64,000 nt of DNA from Chitinophagales bacterium (lineage in GTDB: Bacteria; Bacteroidota; Bacteroidia; Chitinophagales; Saprospiraceae), in contig JAAFJN010000014.1 of the NCBI GenBank assembly GCA_013298845.1, positions 1 through 64,000 on the forward strand. Reading direction: 5' to 3'. The translations under genes and the position numbers were made by a program. Positions 24,851 through 32,605 of the stretch are shown here, piece by piece. Position 1 is the stretch's first letter, and every line of letters starts with the position of its first letter. The notes under the pieces were generated by a model. That model saw only the letters and a program-made list of their open reading frames with translations, had not been told where the DNA came from and made no database searches.

Positions 24851-25449
24851 TCTTGGACCACCTCGGTTACTTCGGGGACCATACGTTTGAGCATCCCTTC
24901 GATGCCGGATTTCAGGGTTACCGTGGAAGATGGGCAACCGCTGCAAGAACCTTGCATTTGAACGTACACCACACCTTTTTCGTAGGCTTTAAACTCGATG
25001 TTTCCACCGTCGCCTTCTACCGCCGGTTTCACGTAAGTATCAATCAATTCTTTAATTTTGCGGGCAATTTCTCCGTCTTCGCCGGAAAACTGACTGGCCG
25101 AGTTGGCTGCTTCCTGAGAAGCCGCAAATTCGGCGTAACCTTCTTTCACCACCACCCCGTCGCGCTCTACAAAGTCCTTTACGAACTCTTTGATTTTCAA
25201 CATAATATCCTGCCATTCGTAGTTGAATTCTTTCGTAATGGTCACGTAATTATTGTTGAAATATACACTTTTTACGTACGGCAATTCCATCAGGCTATTG
25301 GCCATTGGGCTCCATTCGGCCGTAATATCTTTGTCTTTAAAATCAGCAATTCCTTTGTACAGGAGGCGGTTGGTCACGTATTTCAGTGCTTCCGGATTGG
25401 GCGTTTGCTCGGTGTAGAGCATTACTGGACTTTTAGTTATAGTCTCCAT
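24841..25449 (-). CDS. NFU-type iron-sulfur cluster scaffold protein
   Basis: The protein has 202 residues. The N-terminal Nfu_N domain (YTEQTPNPEALKYVTNR at about 12-28) is joined to a C-terminal NifU-like domain with EGDGGNIEFKAYEKGVVYVQ and the cluster-binding C-S-G-C in GSCSGCPSS. These proteins receive or deliver Fe-S clusters to target enzymes. The two-domain form is the usual one in Bacteroidetes. A -7 element lies about 130 bp upstream (25582-25589). Confidence 0.92.
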   Translation of the reverse strand: METITKSPVMLYTEQTPNPEALKYVTNRLLYKGIADFKDKDITAEWSPMANSLMELPYVKSVYFNNNYVTITKEFNYEWQDIMLKIKEFVKDFVERDGVVVKEGYAEFAASQEAANSASQFSGEDGEIARKIKELIDTYVKPAVEGDGGNIEFKAYEKGVVYVQMQGSCSGCPSSTVTLKSGIEGMLKRMVPEVTEVVQEMA

Positions 25450-25581
25450 AATTTCTTAAATGTGTTGTTTCAAAGACAACCTTTAACTGTGTTTGAAATG
25501 CTTTTCATTGGGTTGGGTAGACACCCGCGCGCAATGAGACATAAGGGCAAATGAAACATATTTATGCCCAAAATGTTGCCG

Positions 25582-25589
25582 CAAAGGTA
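25582..25589 (-). promoter_or_regulatory. -7 promoter-like element TACCTTTG upstream of the NFU gene
   Basis: An exact TAnnTTTG match on the minus strand, just downstream of the nuclease gene's stop. The expected TTTG would fall inside that gene and is not seen at 19-23 bp. The leader would be about 130 nt. Confidence 0.35.
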
Positions 25590-25595
25590 CAATAA

Positions 25596-26993
25596 TCAAT
25601 CCAGAATTTCCTCTTCTCCGAGGGCCGGGATACCAACTTCACGAAAACCTTTTTCGAGCAGAAAATTTTGCCAAGGCACCTGCCGCTCTTCGGTTCCGTG
25701 CACCAGCCACACTTTTTTGCAGGTGGGAATCTGGTTTTTGATCACGTCAAACATTTCCGACTGGTCACCGTGGGCCGAAAAACCATCCATAATTTCGACG
25801 TTGGCCAATACTTTTTTGTTTTGACCAAAAACGCGAATTTGTTTGGCTCCGTCGCGCAATTCGGCCCCCAAAGTACCGGGCGAGCAATAGCCCACCATAA
25901 GGAAAGTATTCCGTTCATTTTCGATATTGTTGGCCAAATGGTGCTTAATCCGGCCCGCGTTCATCATACCCGACGAAGCAACTATGATGCAGGGTTGCTG
26001 GCTCGTATTCAATTGTTTGCTACCCTCGGTGTCGCGGATATAAAACAGGCTGTTGAAACCAAACGGATTTTCGTCGGTGAGCATGTATTCGTGCAATTCA
26101 TCGTCGAAACATTCGGGGTGCTGGATAAATACCTCCGTGGCGTTCACCGACAAAGGACTGTCAATGTACACCGGAATATGCGGTAACTTTCCGGCCTGAT
26201 GCAATTGGTCGAGCATGTAAGCTATTTCCTGCGTACGGCCCACCGAAAACGCCGGAATAATCAATTTTCCTTTGTTTTGAACGCAGGTATCGTGAATAAT
26301 GCGCAAAAAATGATCCAATTCGCTCGGTGCGCCTTCGTGCAATCGGTCGCCGTAGGTACTTTCACAAATCAGATAATCCACTTCGGGCAAGGGCTGCGGA
26401 TCGCGTAAAATGGGCCGCAATGGCCGACCAATATCGCCCGTAAACCCAAAACGAATGGTTTTATCCCCTTCCTGTACTTCCAGCGTAACACTGGCGCTGC
26501 CCAAAATATGCCCGGCATCGCGGAAAAGCACTTTTACGTTGGGGTGCACGTGAAACCAGGTATCGTAACCGGCCGCCGAAAAAAACTGCATGGTGCGCTG
26601 AGCATCCCGAATGGTGTACATCGGCGCATCTTCCGGTTCATTGTCGCGGCGGTGTTTATTGTGGTATTTGGCGTCGCCTTCCTGAATTTTGGCGCTGTCC
26701 AACAACATTAAAGAACACAAATCGCGGGTGGCGTGGGTCGCGTAAATTTTTCCGTTAAATCCGTCGGCAACCAATTTAGGAATACGCCCAGTGTGGTCAA
26801 TGTGCGCGTGACTGACAATCAGGCAATTAATATCCGCCGGATTAAACATCCATTTGTCATTAAATTCCTTCATGTCCTGGTCATTGCCCTGGTACAAACC
26901 GCAATCAAGCAAAATGGTGTACCCGTCATCAAGGGTAATTAAATGGCTGGAACCGGTGACTTCTCTAGCCGCACCGCAAAATTTTATTTTCAT
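25596..26993 (-). CDS. Metallo-beta-lactamase/beta-CASP ribonuclease (CPSF73-like)
   Basis: The protein has 465 residues. MBL-fold metal site: S-H-A-H-I-D-H at 61-67, D-A-G-H-I-L-G-S-A, and D-I-G-R-P for the remaining ligand. The beta-CASP part has C-E-S-T-Y-G-D-R, the helical cap FSVGRTQEI, S-S-G-M-M-N-A-G-R-I-K-H-H, and the final histidine motif W-L-V-H-G-T-E. These are RNA-processing nucleases related to eukaryotic CPSF73 and bacterial YSH1-type proteins. It lies 25 bp after the trans-sulfuration gene in a row of same-strand genes. The cellular RNA targets are unknown. Confidence 0.92.
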   Translation of the reverse strand: MKIKFCGAAREVTGSSHLITLDDGYTILLDCGLYQGNDQDMKEFNDKWMFNPADINCLIVSHAHIDHTGRIPKLVADGFNGKIYATHATRDLCSLMLLDSAKIQEGDAKYHNKHRRDNEPEDAPMYTIRDAQRTMQFFSAAGYDTWFHVHPNVKVLFRDAGHILGSASVTLEVQEGDKTIRFGFTGDIGRPLRPILRDPQPLPEVDYLICESTYGDRLHEGAPSELDHFLRIIHDTCVQNKGKLIIPAFSVGRTQEIAYMLDQLHQAGKLPHIPVYIDSPLSVNATEVFIQHPECFDDELHEYMLTDENPFGFNSLFYIRDTEGSKQLNTSQQPCIIVASSGMMNAGRIKHHLANNIENERNTFLMVGYCSPGTLGAELRDGAKQIRVFGQNKKVLANVEIMDGFSAHGDQSEMFDVIKNQIPTCKKVWLVHGTEERQVPWQNFLLEKGFREVGIPALGEEEILD

Positions 26994-27018
26994 GTTAAAT
27001 TAGTTGAATTTGTTTACC

Positions 27019-28179
27019 CTACAGCACTTCCAAGGCCCGTTCCAAATCCTCCCAAAGCCATTCGGGATCTTCGAGACCGGCGTAAAAACGCACGAAAGTC
27101 CAGGGCATGGGCGGATTGGTTCGGCCCGGCACATTATAAAAACCGATGGTAGGGATCATGAGCGACTCGTGACCGCCCCAGGATACCGCCATCAAAAAAC
27201 GTTCAATGCGGTGGATAAACTGCTCCATTTTTTCCATCGAATCCGTTTTAAAATCAACGGAAAACAAACCGCCGCAACCGCGCATCTGGCGCATGGCCAA
27301 TTCTTTTTGCGGAAAACTATCGTGGAATGGATACCATATTTTGGCCACTTTGGGATGGTTTTCTAATTTGGAAATCAAAAATTGCGCACCCGTTTCGCTT
27401 TGTTTTACCCGCAGCGGTAAGGTCCGCAAACCACGAATCACCAACGCCGCATCGGAAGGGCTGACTACCCCGCCCAGCGTCATCAATTCCGATTCAAAAA
27501 TCTTTTTTACCATCGCCTTCGAACCACACAAAACGCCCATCACCACGTCGGAGTGGCCGTTGATGTATTTGGTACCCGAATGCAGCACAATATCAATCCC
27601 AAATTCCGCCGGATTCTGGTACAAAGGCGAACAATACGAGTTATCAATCATCGTCACGATGCCGTGTTGTTGGGCCAGTTCGGCGCAAGCGCGCAAATCC
27701 TGGCACTCGTAGGTCATCGTGTTGGGGCTTTCGAGGTACAACACTTTGGTTTCGGGGCGAATGGCCGCCGCAATGTGGCGCACATCGGTGCCATCAACAA
27801 AAGTATGAGACACCCCAAACCGCGCCAAAAACTTGCGCAACAGCGCCGTTGTCCAGGAGTAAGGGCTTTGTTGGCAAACGATATGATCGCCCGCCGCTAC
27901 ATTCCCAATAACGGCCGCCGCAATGGCCCCCGCGCCGCTGGAAAACACCAGGGCATCTTCGGTTTTTTCCAAAGCCGCCAGTTTTTTGCGTAAAATTTCG
28001 ACCGTCGGGTTATTGCCCCTCGAATACACGTGGTGCGTCAACTCGTCGCTAAAAGCCGCGCGAAACTGCGCCAAATCGGGGAATGCGAAATTGCTGGTTT
28101 GGATAATGGGCGGCGAAATAGCGTTAAAATACGCCGACCGGTCTTCGCCGTGGTGAATTAAGATCTCGCTGAGGTGCAT
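27019..28179 (-). CDS. Trans-sulfuration PLP enzyme (cystathionine gamma-synthase/lyase or methionine gamma-lyase type)
   Basis: The protein has 386 residues. Class signatures are S-R-G-N-N-P-T-V, F-S-S-G-A-G-A-I-A-A, Y-L-E-S-P-N-T, I-D-N-S-Y-C-S-P, and the PLP-lysine segment S-G-T-K-Y-I-N-G-H-S-D. Members of this fold make or break C-S bonds in methionine and cysteine metabolism. Sequence alone does not decide between synthase and lyase. The gene starts 3 bp after the preceding unknown gene, so they form an operon. Confidence 0.9.
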   Translation of the reverse strand: MHLSEILIHHGEDRSAYFNAISPPIIQTSNFAFPDLAQFRAAFSDELTHHVYSRGNNPTVEILRKKLAALEKTEDALVFSSGAGAIAAAVIGNVAAGDHIVCQQSPYSWTTALLRKFLARFGVSHTFVDGTDVRHIAAAIRPETKVLYLESPNTMTYECQDLRACAELAQQHGIVTMIDNSYCSPLYQNPAEFGIDIVLHSGTKYINGHSDVVMGVLCGSKAMVKKIFESELMTLGGVVSPSDAALVIRGLRTLPLRVKQSETGAQFLISKLENHPKVAKIWYPFHDSFPQKELAMRQMRGCGGLFSVDFKTDSMEKMEQFIHRIERFLMAVSWGGHESLMIPTIGFYNVPGRTNPPMPWTFVRFYAGLEDPEWLWEDLERALEVL

Positions 28180-28182
28180 CGT

Positions 28183-28920
28183 TTACCAGGTAATGCCTTG
28201 GGCGGTGGCTTGTGGGTGCAACCGGAAAAAGATGGTACCACCCAGGGTTATTGTTGACATAAAAGTGTATTGACGGCGAGCGACAACGGCTGGTTCCTGC
28301 GCCACGCACGAAGCGATGATTTGTGCGCCCTGAATCACCGTAACATTTTGGTAAATGCGACCGTGTGCGGGATTGCTGAGTTCAAAACCTTTTTTGGCCC
28401 GGTAATGGTCGCGGTAACGGCGAAAAAGGTCGTTTCCGTCCCAATATTGCGCCCCTTGCAAGGATTGAATAATATCTTCAAAACCCCAAAACTGGCGCAT
28501 AAACAACCGAATTACCGCCAAAGTAGCCATTCGGCGTTTGCTTTCGTCGCCACCGGCGCTGAAATACTCCGTAAATTTGGGGCTATTGATACCTTTGGTG
28601 TAACCACTGTCCACCAACAATTCGTTGAGGCCGTAAACGCGGTTGGCTCTTTGAAAAGCAATACCTTTGGCGCGGGCATAATTGTACATGGTAACGGCAA
28701 TGGCAAAACATTCGCGTTCCATTTCGCGGCTGGGATTGGCCGGATTAATTTGGCGGGCCAACCCTAAAAAAGAACTTTCTGAATAAATAATTCCTGCGTA
28801 ACGTTGCAGTTGTGAACCGGTGATAAAGGGCACCTGCTGTCCGGCGTAAATTGCGACATCGGCGGTACCGGGACGTACGTCTTCGAGCATACCCGAAGCA
28901 TTATAAATAAGACTGGCCAT
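28183..28920 (-). CDS. Unknown protein, possibly lysozyme-like
   Basis: The protein has 245 residues from the ATG at 28920. The frame is open 27 codons further upstream, but that stretch is AT-rich and does not look coding. No signal peptide. The segment YAGIIYSESSFLG, with an E-S pair, and the helical AIAVTMYNYARAKG recall lysozyme/cell-wall-hydrolase folds. The similarity is weak and I do not assign a family. The C-terminus (QGAQIIASCVAQEP, then FRLHP) is unlike a catalytic domain. It is the first gene of a unit with the trans-sulfuration enzyme. Confidence 0.6.
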   Translation of the reverse strand: MASLIYNASGMLEDVRPGTADVAIYAGQQVPFITGSQLQRYAGIIYSESSFLGLARQINPANPSREMERECFAIAVTMYNYARAKGIAFQRANRVYGLNELLVDSGYTKGINSPKFTEYFSAGGDESKRRMATLAVIRLFMRQFWGFEDIIQSLQGAQYWDGNDLFRRYRDHYRAKKGFELSNPAHGRIYQNVTVIQGAQIIASCVAQEPAVVARRQYTFMSTITLGGTIFFRLHPQATAQGITW

Positions 28921-29107
28921 AAGGACTTTACATTTTGTGGCCGAAAAGTAAGCAGGAAATAAATTTCCAAGCGCAATTTTTGCTATTTTTTTGAAAATCA
29001 ATCATATCCGTACAACGCAATTGTCTTTTTATCGAAAAAAATTTAACCACTAACAACTTTTTGCGGTTTTGTATCACATTTGTCGTCGCAATTGTACTTC
29101 GACACAG

Positions 29108-29187
29108 CAGGTTTTGTGCATGAAAATGCAAGACGATCTCCAAAAGTGGTGCACAAAACCTGGCGACGCTCAGTATAAATTTAGCAA
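29108..29187. repeat. Hairpin element followed by GCTCAGTATAAA (related copy at 55870-55915)
   Basis: CAGGTTTTGTGCA (29108-29120) and TGCACAAAACCTG (29150-29162) are perfect inverted repeats around a 29-nt loop that itself holds TGCAT-GAAA-ATGCA overlapping the arm. GCTCAGTATAAA follows at 29168-29179. A shorter relative with the same order (AGGTCTTG, CAAAACCT, GCTCAGTATAAA) lies after fusA. This one is in the divergent spacer just before the ATG at 29210. Confidence 0.6.
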
Positions 29188-29209
29188 CAAACATCATAAC
29201 AATATTACA

Positions 29210-32200
29210 ATGCGAATAAAAATTTTATTAATTACCTTTCTGTTTGCGCAAATGGTTCAGGCACAATCTGTTCCGGATGCTTTAAAAAACATGAAAATAC
29301 GCTCCATCGGACCGGCTGCCATGTCGGGCCGAATCACGGCCATTGCCGTTGACCCCGTTAACGACAATGTTATTTACGCCGGTGCCGCTTCGGGTGGGGT
29401 TTGGCGCAGCCGCAGCGGTGGCACCAACTGGGAACCCATTTTTGACAAAGCGCCCACGCAATCGGTGGGTTCCATTGCCATTAACCCCAAAAATCCCAAC
29501 GAAATTTGGGTCGGAACGGGTGAAGGCAACCCGCGCAATTCCCAAAACTTTGGAGCGGGTATTTTTAAATCCATCGACGGCGGTAAAAACTGGACCTGCA
29601 TGGGCCTGGAAAAAACCCGCACGATTCACCGCGTGATTATCCACCGCGACAACCCCAATATCGTTTGGGCGGCATCGCTGGGTTCGGCTTACGGCCCCAA
29701 CGAAGAACGCGGCGTATTTAAATCCACCGACGGCGGCGTCACCTGGCGCAAAACCCTGTACGTCAATAACTTAACCGGCTGCGCCGAGATGGTGGTGGAC
29801 CCGTCGAACCCCAATAAACTCATCGCGGCGATGTGGGAATACCAACGTTGGCCCTGGTTTTTCAAAAGCGGCGGCAAAGGCTCCGGCCTCTATATTTCGC
29901 ACGACGGCGGCGAAACCTGGGAGCGCCGTACCGATAAAGACGGTTTGCCCGAAGGTGATTTGGGCCGTTTGGGTTTGGCCATTTCCAAAAGCAACCCCAA
30001 CGTGGTGTATGCTCTGGTGGAAGCCAAAGACAACGCTTTGTACAAAAGCACCGACGGCGGTTTTAAATGGCGCAAAATGGCCGATAAAGGCCAGGGCGAC
30101 CGCCCGTTCTATTACGCCGAAATTTACGTGGACCCCGCCGATGAAAATACGTTGTACTCCATTTACTCACAAATTTCCAAATCCATTGACGGTGGTAAAT
30201 CGTTCGATAACTGGGTAAATTATTGGAAAATCCACCCCGATCACCACGCTTTTTGGATTAACCCCAACAACAGCAAACACATTATTAATGGCAACGACGG
30301 CGGCTTGAACATCACCCTCGACGGCGGCGAAACCTGGCGTTACGCCGAAAATATTCCCGTTGGGCAGTTTTACCACATTAACCTCGACAACGAAACGCCG
30401 TTCAATATTTACGGTGGTTTGCAGGATAACGGCTCTTGGGTAGGCCCGTCGGCAGTGTGGAAAAACAGCGGCATGCGCAACAGCGAATGGCTCGAAATTT
30501 ATTTTGGCGATGGCTTCGATGTGGTGCCGCAGCGCGACAACCCGCGTTATATGTTTGCCATGTCGCAAGGCGGTGAACTGAGCCGAATTGACCGCCAAAC
30601 GGGCAAAACGCGGTATATTAAACCCCTTCACCCCAAAAACGAAACCTTGCGCTGGAACTGGAATTCGGGTATTGCGCAAGATCCACACCGCGACCACGGT
30701 TTGTATTTCGGGGCGCAGCACCTGTTTTACACTTCTGATTTGGGCAATACCTGGGAAATGATTTCGCCCGATCTCACCACTGCCGATACCTCAAAAATGC
30801 ACGCGGATGAATCGGGTGGCCTTACCCTCGACGCCACCAGCGCCGAAAACTTCTGCACCATTATTGCCATTGCGCCCAGTCCCGTGGAAAAAGGTACCAT
30901 TTGGGTTGGCACCGACGACGGCAACCTGCAACTCACCCGCGACGGTGGCAAAACCTGGACTAATGTGGCCGATAAACTCCCCGATTTTCCCAAAAACGGC
31001 TGGATTCCACAAATTGAAGTATCCGCCAAAAACGCGGGCGAGGCATTTGTGGTGGTGAACAATTACCGCCAAAACGACTGGACAGCCTACCTCTACCACA
31101 CCACCGATTACGGCAAAAAATGGCGTCGCCTGGCCAGCCCCAAAAACATCCCCAGTTTTTGTTTATCGGTGATTCAAGACCCCACCGAGCCGCGTTTGTT
31201 GTTCCTCGGCACCGACACTGGCTTGTATTTCAGCCTCGATTACGGCGAAAATTGGCAAAAATGGCACAAAGAAGGATTCCCCTCCGTTCCCGTGCAGGAC
31301 ATGAAAATTCACCCCGTTACGGGCGATTTGGTGTTGGGTACTTTTGGGCGCGCCATTTGGATTTTGGACAATTTGGCCCCCATTCGGGCTTTGGCCAAAG
31401 AAAATGCGTTGGAAAAAACCTTCAAACTGTTCCAACCGCAGGATGGTATTTTGGCCAATTACGCCTCGTACCAAGGCCCGCGTTTTACGGCCAATGAAAC
31501 CTACGCCGGTGACAACAAACCCACGTTTGTGCGCATTCCGGTGTGGCGCAAATTTGTAAAAAAAGAAGAGAAAAAGGAGGACAAGAAGGAAGAAGCCAAA
31601 GAAGAAAGAAGACCCGGCGGCCCTCGTGGCGGCGGTGGTGGCAATAGCAAAGCCAAAGAAAAAGCCACGGTATTTATCATGGACATGAAAGGCGATACCA
31701 TTCGCCGGTTCACCTCGGAGGTAGATACGGGCCTGACATTTATCAACTGGTTTATGGATACCCGGGGCGTAGCCTTCCCGAGCAACCGCGAACCGGATAA
31801 AGACCAACTGGAACCCGGAAACGGCCCAACGGCTTTGCCCGGAACGTATAAAGTGGTGGTAAAAATGGGCGATCAGCGCGATTCCGTTATGGTCAATGTC
31901 ATGGATGACCCGCGTGTACCCGAAAACTTAGCCGACCGCCGGGCGCGCTACGACGCGATTAAGTCGTTTCAGAAAACGGTAGAAAAAGCCAATGCCGCCT
32001 ACAAACGCCTCAAAGACGCGGAAAAAACCATCGCCCTCGTCGAAAGCCAATGGGTGAATGTGCCCGACAGCCTGAAAAAGGACGTGGTAAAATTGGGCAC
32101 TGCCGTCAAAGACAGTATTGGGGTATTAAAATCGTTGTTTTTTAACCAAAAAGAAAACCAAAAAGGCATTCAGCGTGGCGATAAAAACCTGAATACTGAT

Positions 32201-32389
32201 TTCTGGTCGGCGATGAACTACCTCGAAGAAAGCCCCGGCGCACCCAGCCAAACGGCCCAAATCGCCCTCAAAAAAGTGGATACTAACCTGACCACCATTT
32301 TGGCCCGCGTGGATACCTTTTTCGCCGCCCAATGGAAACCGTACCGCGAAAAAGCGGAAGGCGTGAAGTATTCGTTGTTTAAAGAATAG
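29210..32389 (+). CDS. Exported VPS10/BNR-repeat beta-propeller protein
   Basis: The protein has 1059 residues from the ATG at 29210, chosen because a signal peptide follows (MRIKILLITFLFAQMVQAQ). The N-terminal 700 residues hold repeated BNR/sortilin-type blades: S-x-D-G-G-x-x-W in many variants (SIDGGKNW, STDGGVTW, SHDGGETW, TRDGGKTW, TTDYGKKW). This is the family of glycosyl-hydrolase-like/VPS10-domain proteins common in Bacteroidetes. A low-complexity linker rich in K/E then G (about residues 783-820) separates a C-terminal domain (FIMDMKGDTIRRF, then GTYKVVVKMGDQRDS) and a helical tail. No T9SS domain is present, so a periplasmic location is likely. The substrate is unknown. The 3' end abuts the heptamer-repeat palindrome. 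Confidence 0.85.
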   Translation: MRIKILLITFLFAQMVQAQSVPDALKNMKIRSIGPAAMSGRITAIAVDPVNDNVIYAGAASGGVWRSRSGGTNWEPIFDKAPTQSVGSIAINPKNPNEIWVGTGEGNPRNSQNFGAGIFKSIDGGKNWTCMGLEKTRTIHRVIIHRDNPNIVWAASLGSAYGPNEERGVFKSTDGGVTWRKTLYVNNLTGCAEMVVDPSNPNKLIAAMWEYQRWPWFFKSGGKGSGLYISHDGGETWERRTDKDGLPEGDLGRLGLAISKSNPNVVYALVEAKDNALYKSTDGGFKWRKMADKGQGDRPFYYAEIYVDPADENTLYSIYSQISKSIDGGKSFDNWVNYWKIHPDHHAFWINPNNSKHIINGNDGGLNITLDGGETWRYAENIPVGQFYHINLDNETPFNIYGGLQDNGSWVGPSAVWKNSGMRNSEWLEIYFGDGFDVVPQRDNPRYMFAMSQGGELSRIDRQTGKTRYIKPLHPKNETLRWNWNSGIAQDPHRDHGLYFGAQHLFYTSDLGNTWEMISPDLTTADTSKMHADESGGLTLDATSAENFCTIIAIAPSPVEKGTIWVGTDDGNLQLTRDGGKTWTNVADKLPDFPKNGWIPQIEVSAKNAGEAFVVVNNYRQNDWTAYLYHTTDYGKKWRRLASPKNIPSFCLSVIQDPTEPRLLFLGTDTGLYFSLDYGENWQKWHKEGFPSVPVQDMKIHPVTGDLVLGTFGRAIWILDNLAPIRALAKENALEKTFKLFQPQDGILANYASYQGPRFTANETYAGDNKPTFVRIPVWRKFVKKEEKKEDKKEEAKEERRPGGPRGGGGGNSKAKEKATVFIMDMKGDTIRRFTSEVDTGLTFINWFMDTRGVAFPSNREPDKDQLEPGNGPTALPGTYKVVVKMGDQRDSVMVNVMDDPRVPENLADRRARYDAIKSFQKTVEKANAAYKRLKDAEKTIALVESQWVNVPDSLKKDVVKLGTAVKDSIGVLKSLFFNQKENQKGIQRGDKNLNTDFWSAMNYLEESPGAPSQTAQIALKKVDTNLTTILARVDTFFAAQWKPYREKAEGVKYSLFKE

Positions 32390-32398
32390 TTTTTTTTA

Positions 32399-32605
32399 GT
32401 GAAAAGTGTAGAGTGAAAAGTGTAGAGTGAAAAGTGAAGAGTGAAAAGTGAAAAGTGAAGAGTGAAAATTGCCCATCGCAGCGCATTTTTAACTAAAAAA
32501 TGAACACGCTACGACGGGCAATTTTCACTCTTCACTTTTCACTCTTCACTCTTCACTCTTCGTTATTCACTCTTCACTCTTCGTTATTCACTCTTCACTT
32601 TTCAC
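32399..32605. repeat. Palindrome with heptanucleotide-repeat arms, copy 1 (left flank of the ATPase cassette)
   Basis: Left arm: ten exact 7-bp units of the type GTGAAAA/GTGAAGA/GTGTAGA (32399-32468). Core: 53 bp (32469-32521), TTGCCCATCGCAGCG ... CGCTACGACGGGCAA, itself an inverted repeat with a further CATTTTT/AAAAATG dyad inside. Right arm: twelve 7-bp units in inverse orientation (TTTTCAC, TCTTCAC, TATTCAC, TCTTCGT; 32522-32605). The core recurs with one base change at 36736-36788 in the same orientation. The element starts 9 bp after the stop at 32389, and its right arm encodes the last residues and stop of the ATPase gene. Confidence 0.9.

Noticed and set aside
24739-25554. Plus-strand 271-codon frame covering the NFU gene
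   Set aside because: It is the antisense shadow of the NFU gene, joined to a translated GC-rich repeat.
29069-29209. Extended N-terminus of the BNR-repeat protein
   Set aside because: The upstream stretch holds the hairpin element and no signal peptide; the ATG at 29210 starts a normal signal peptide.
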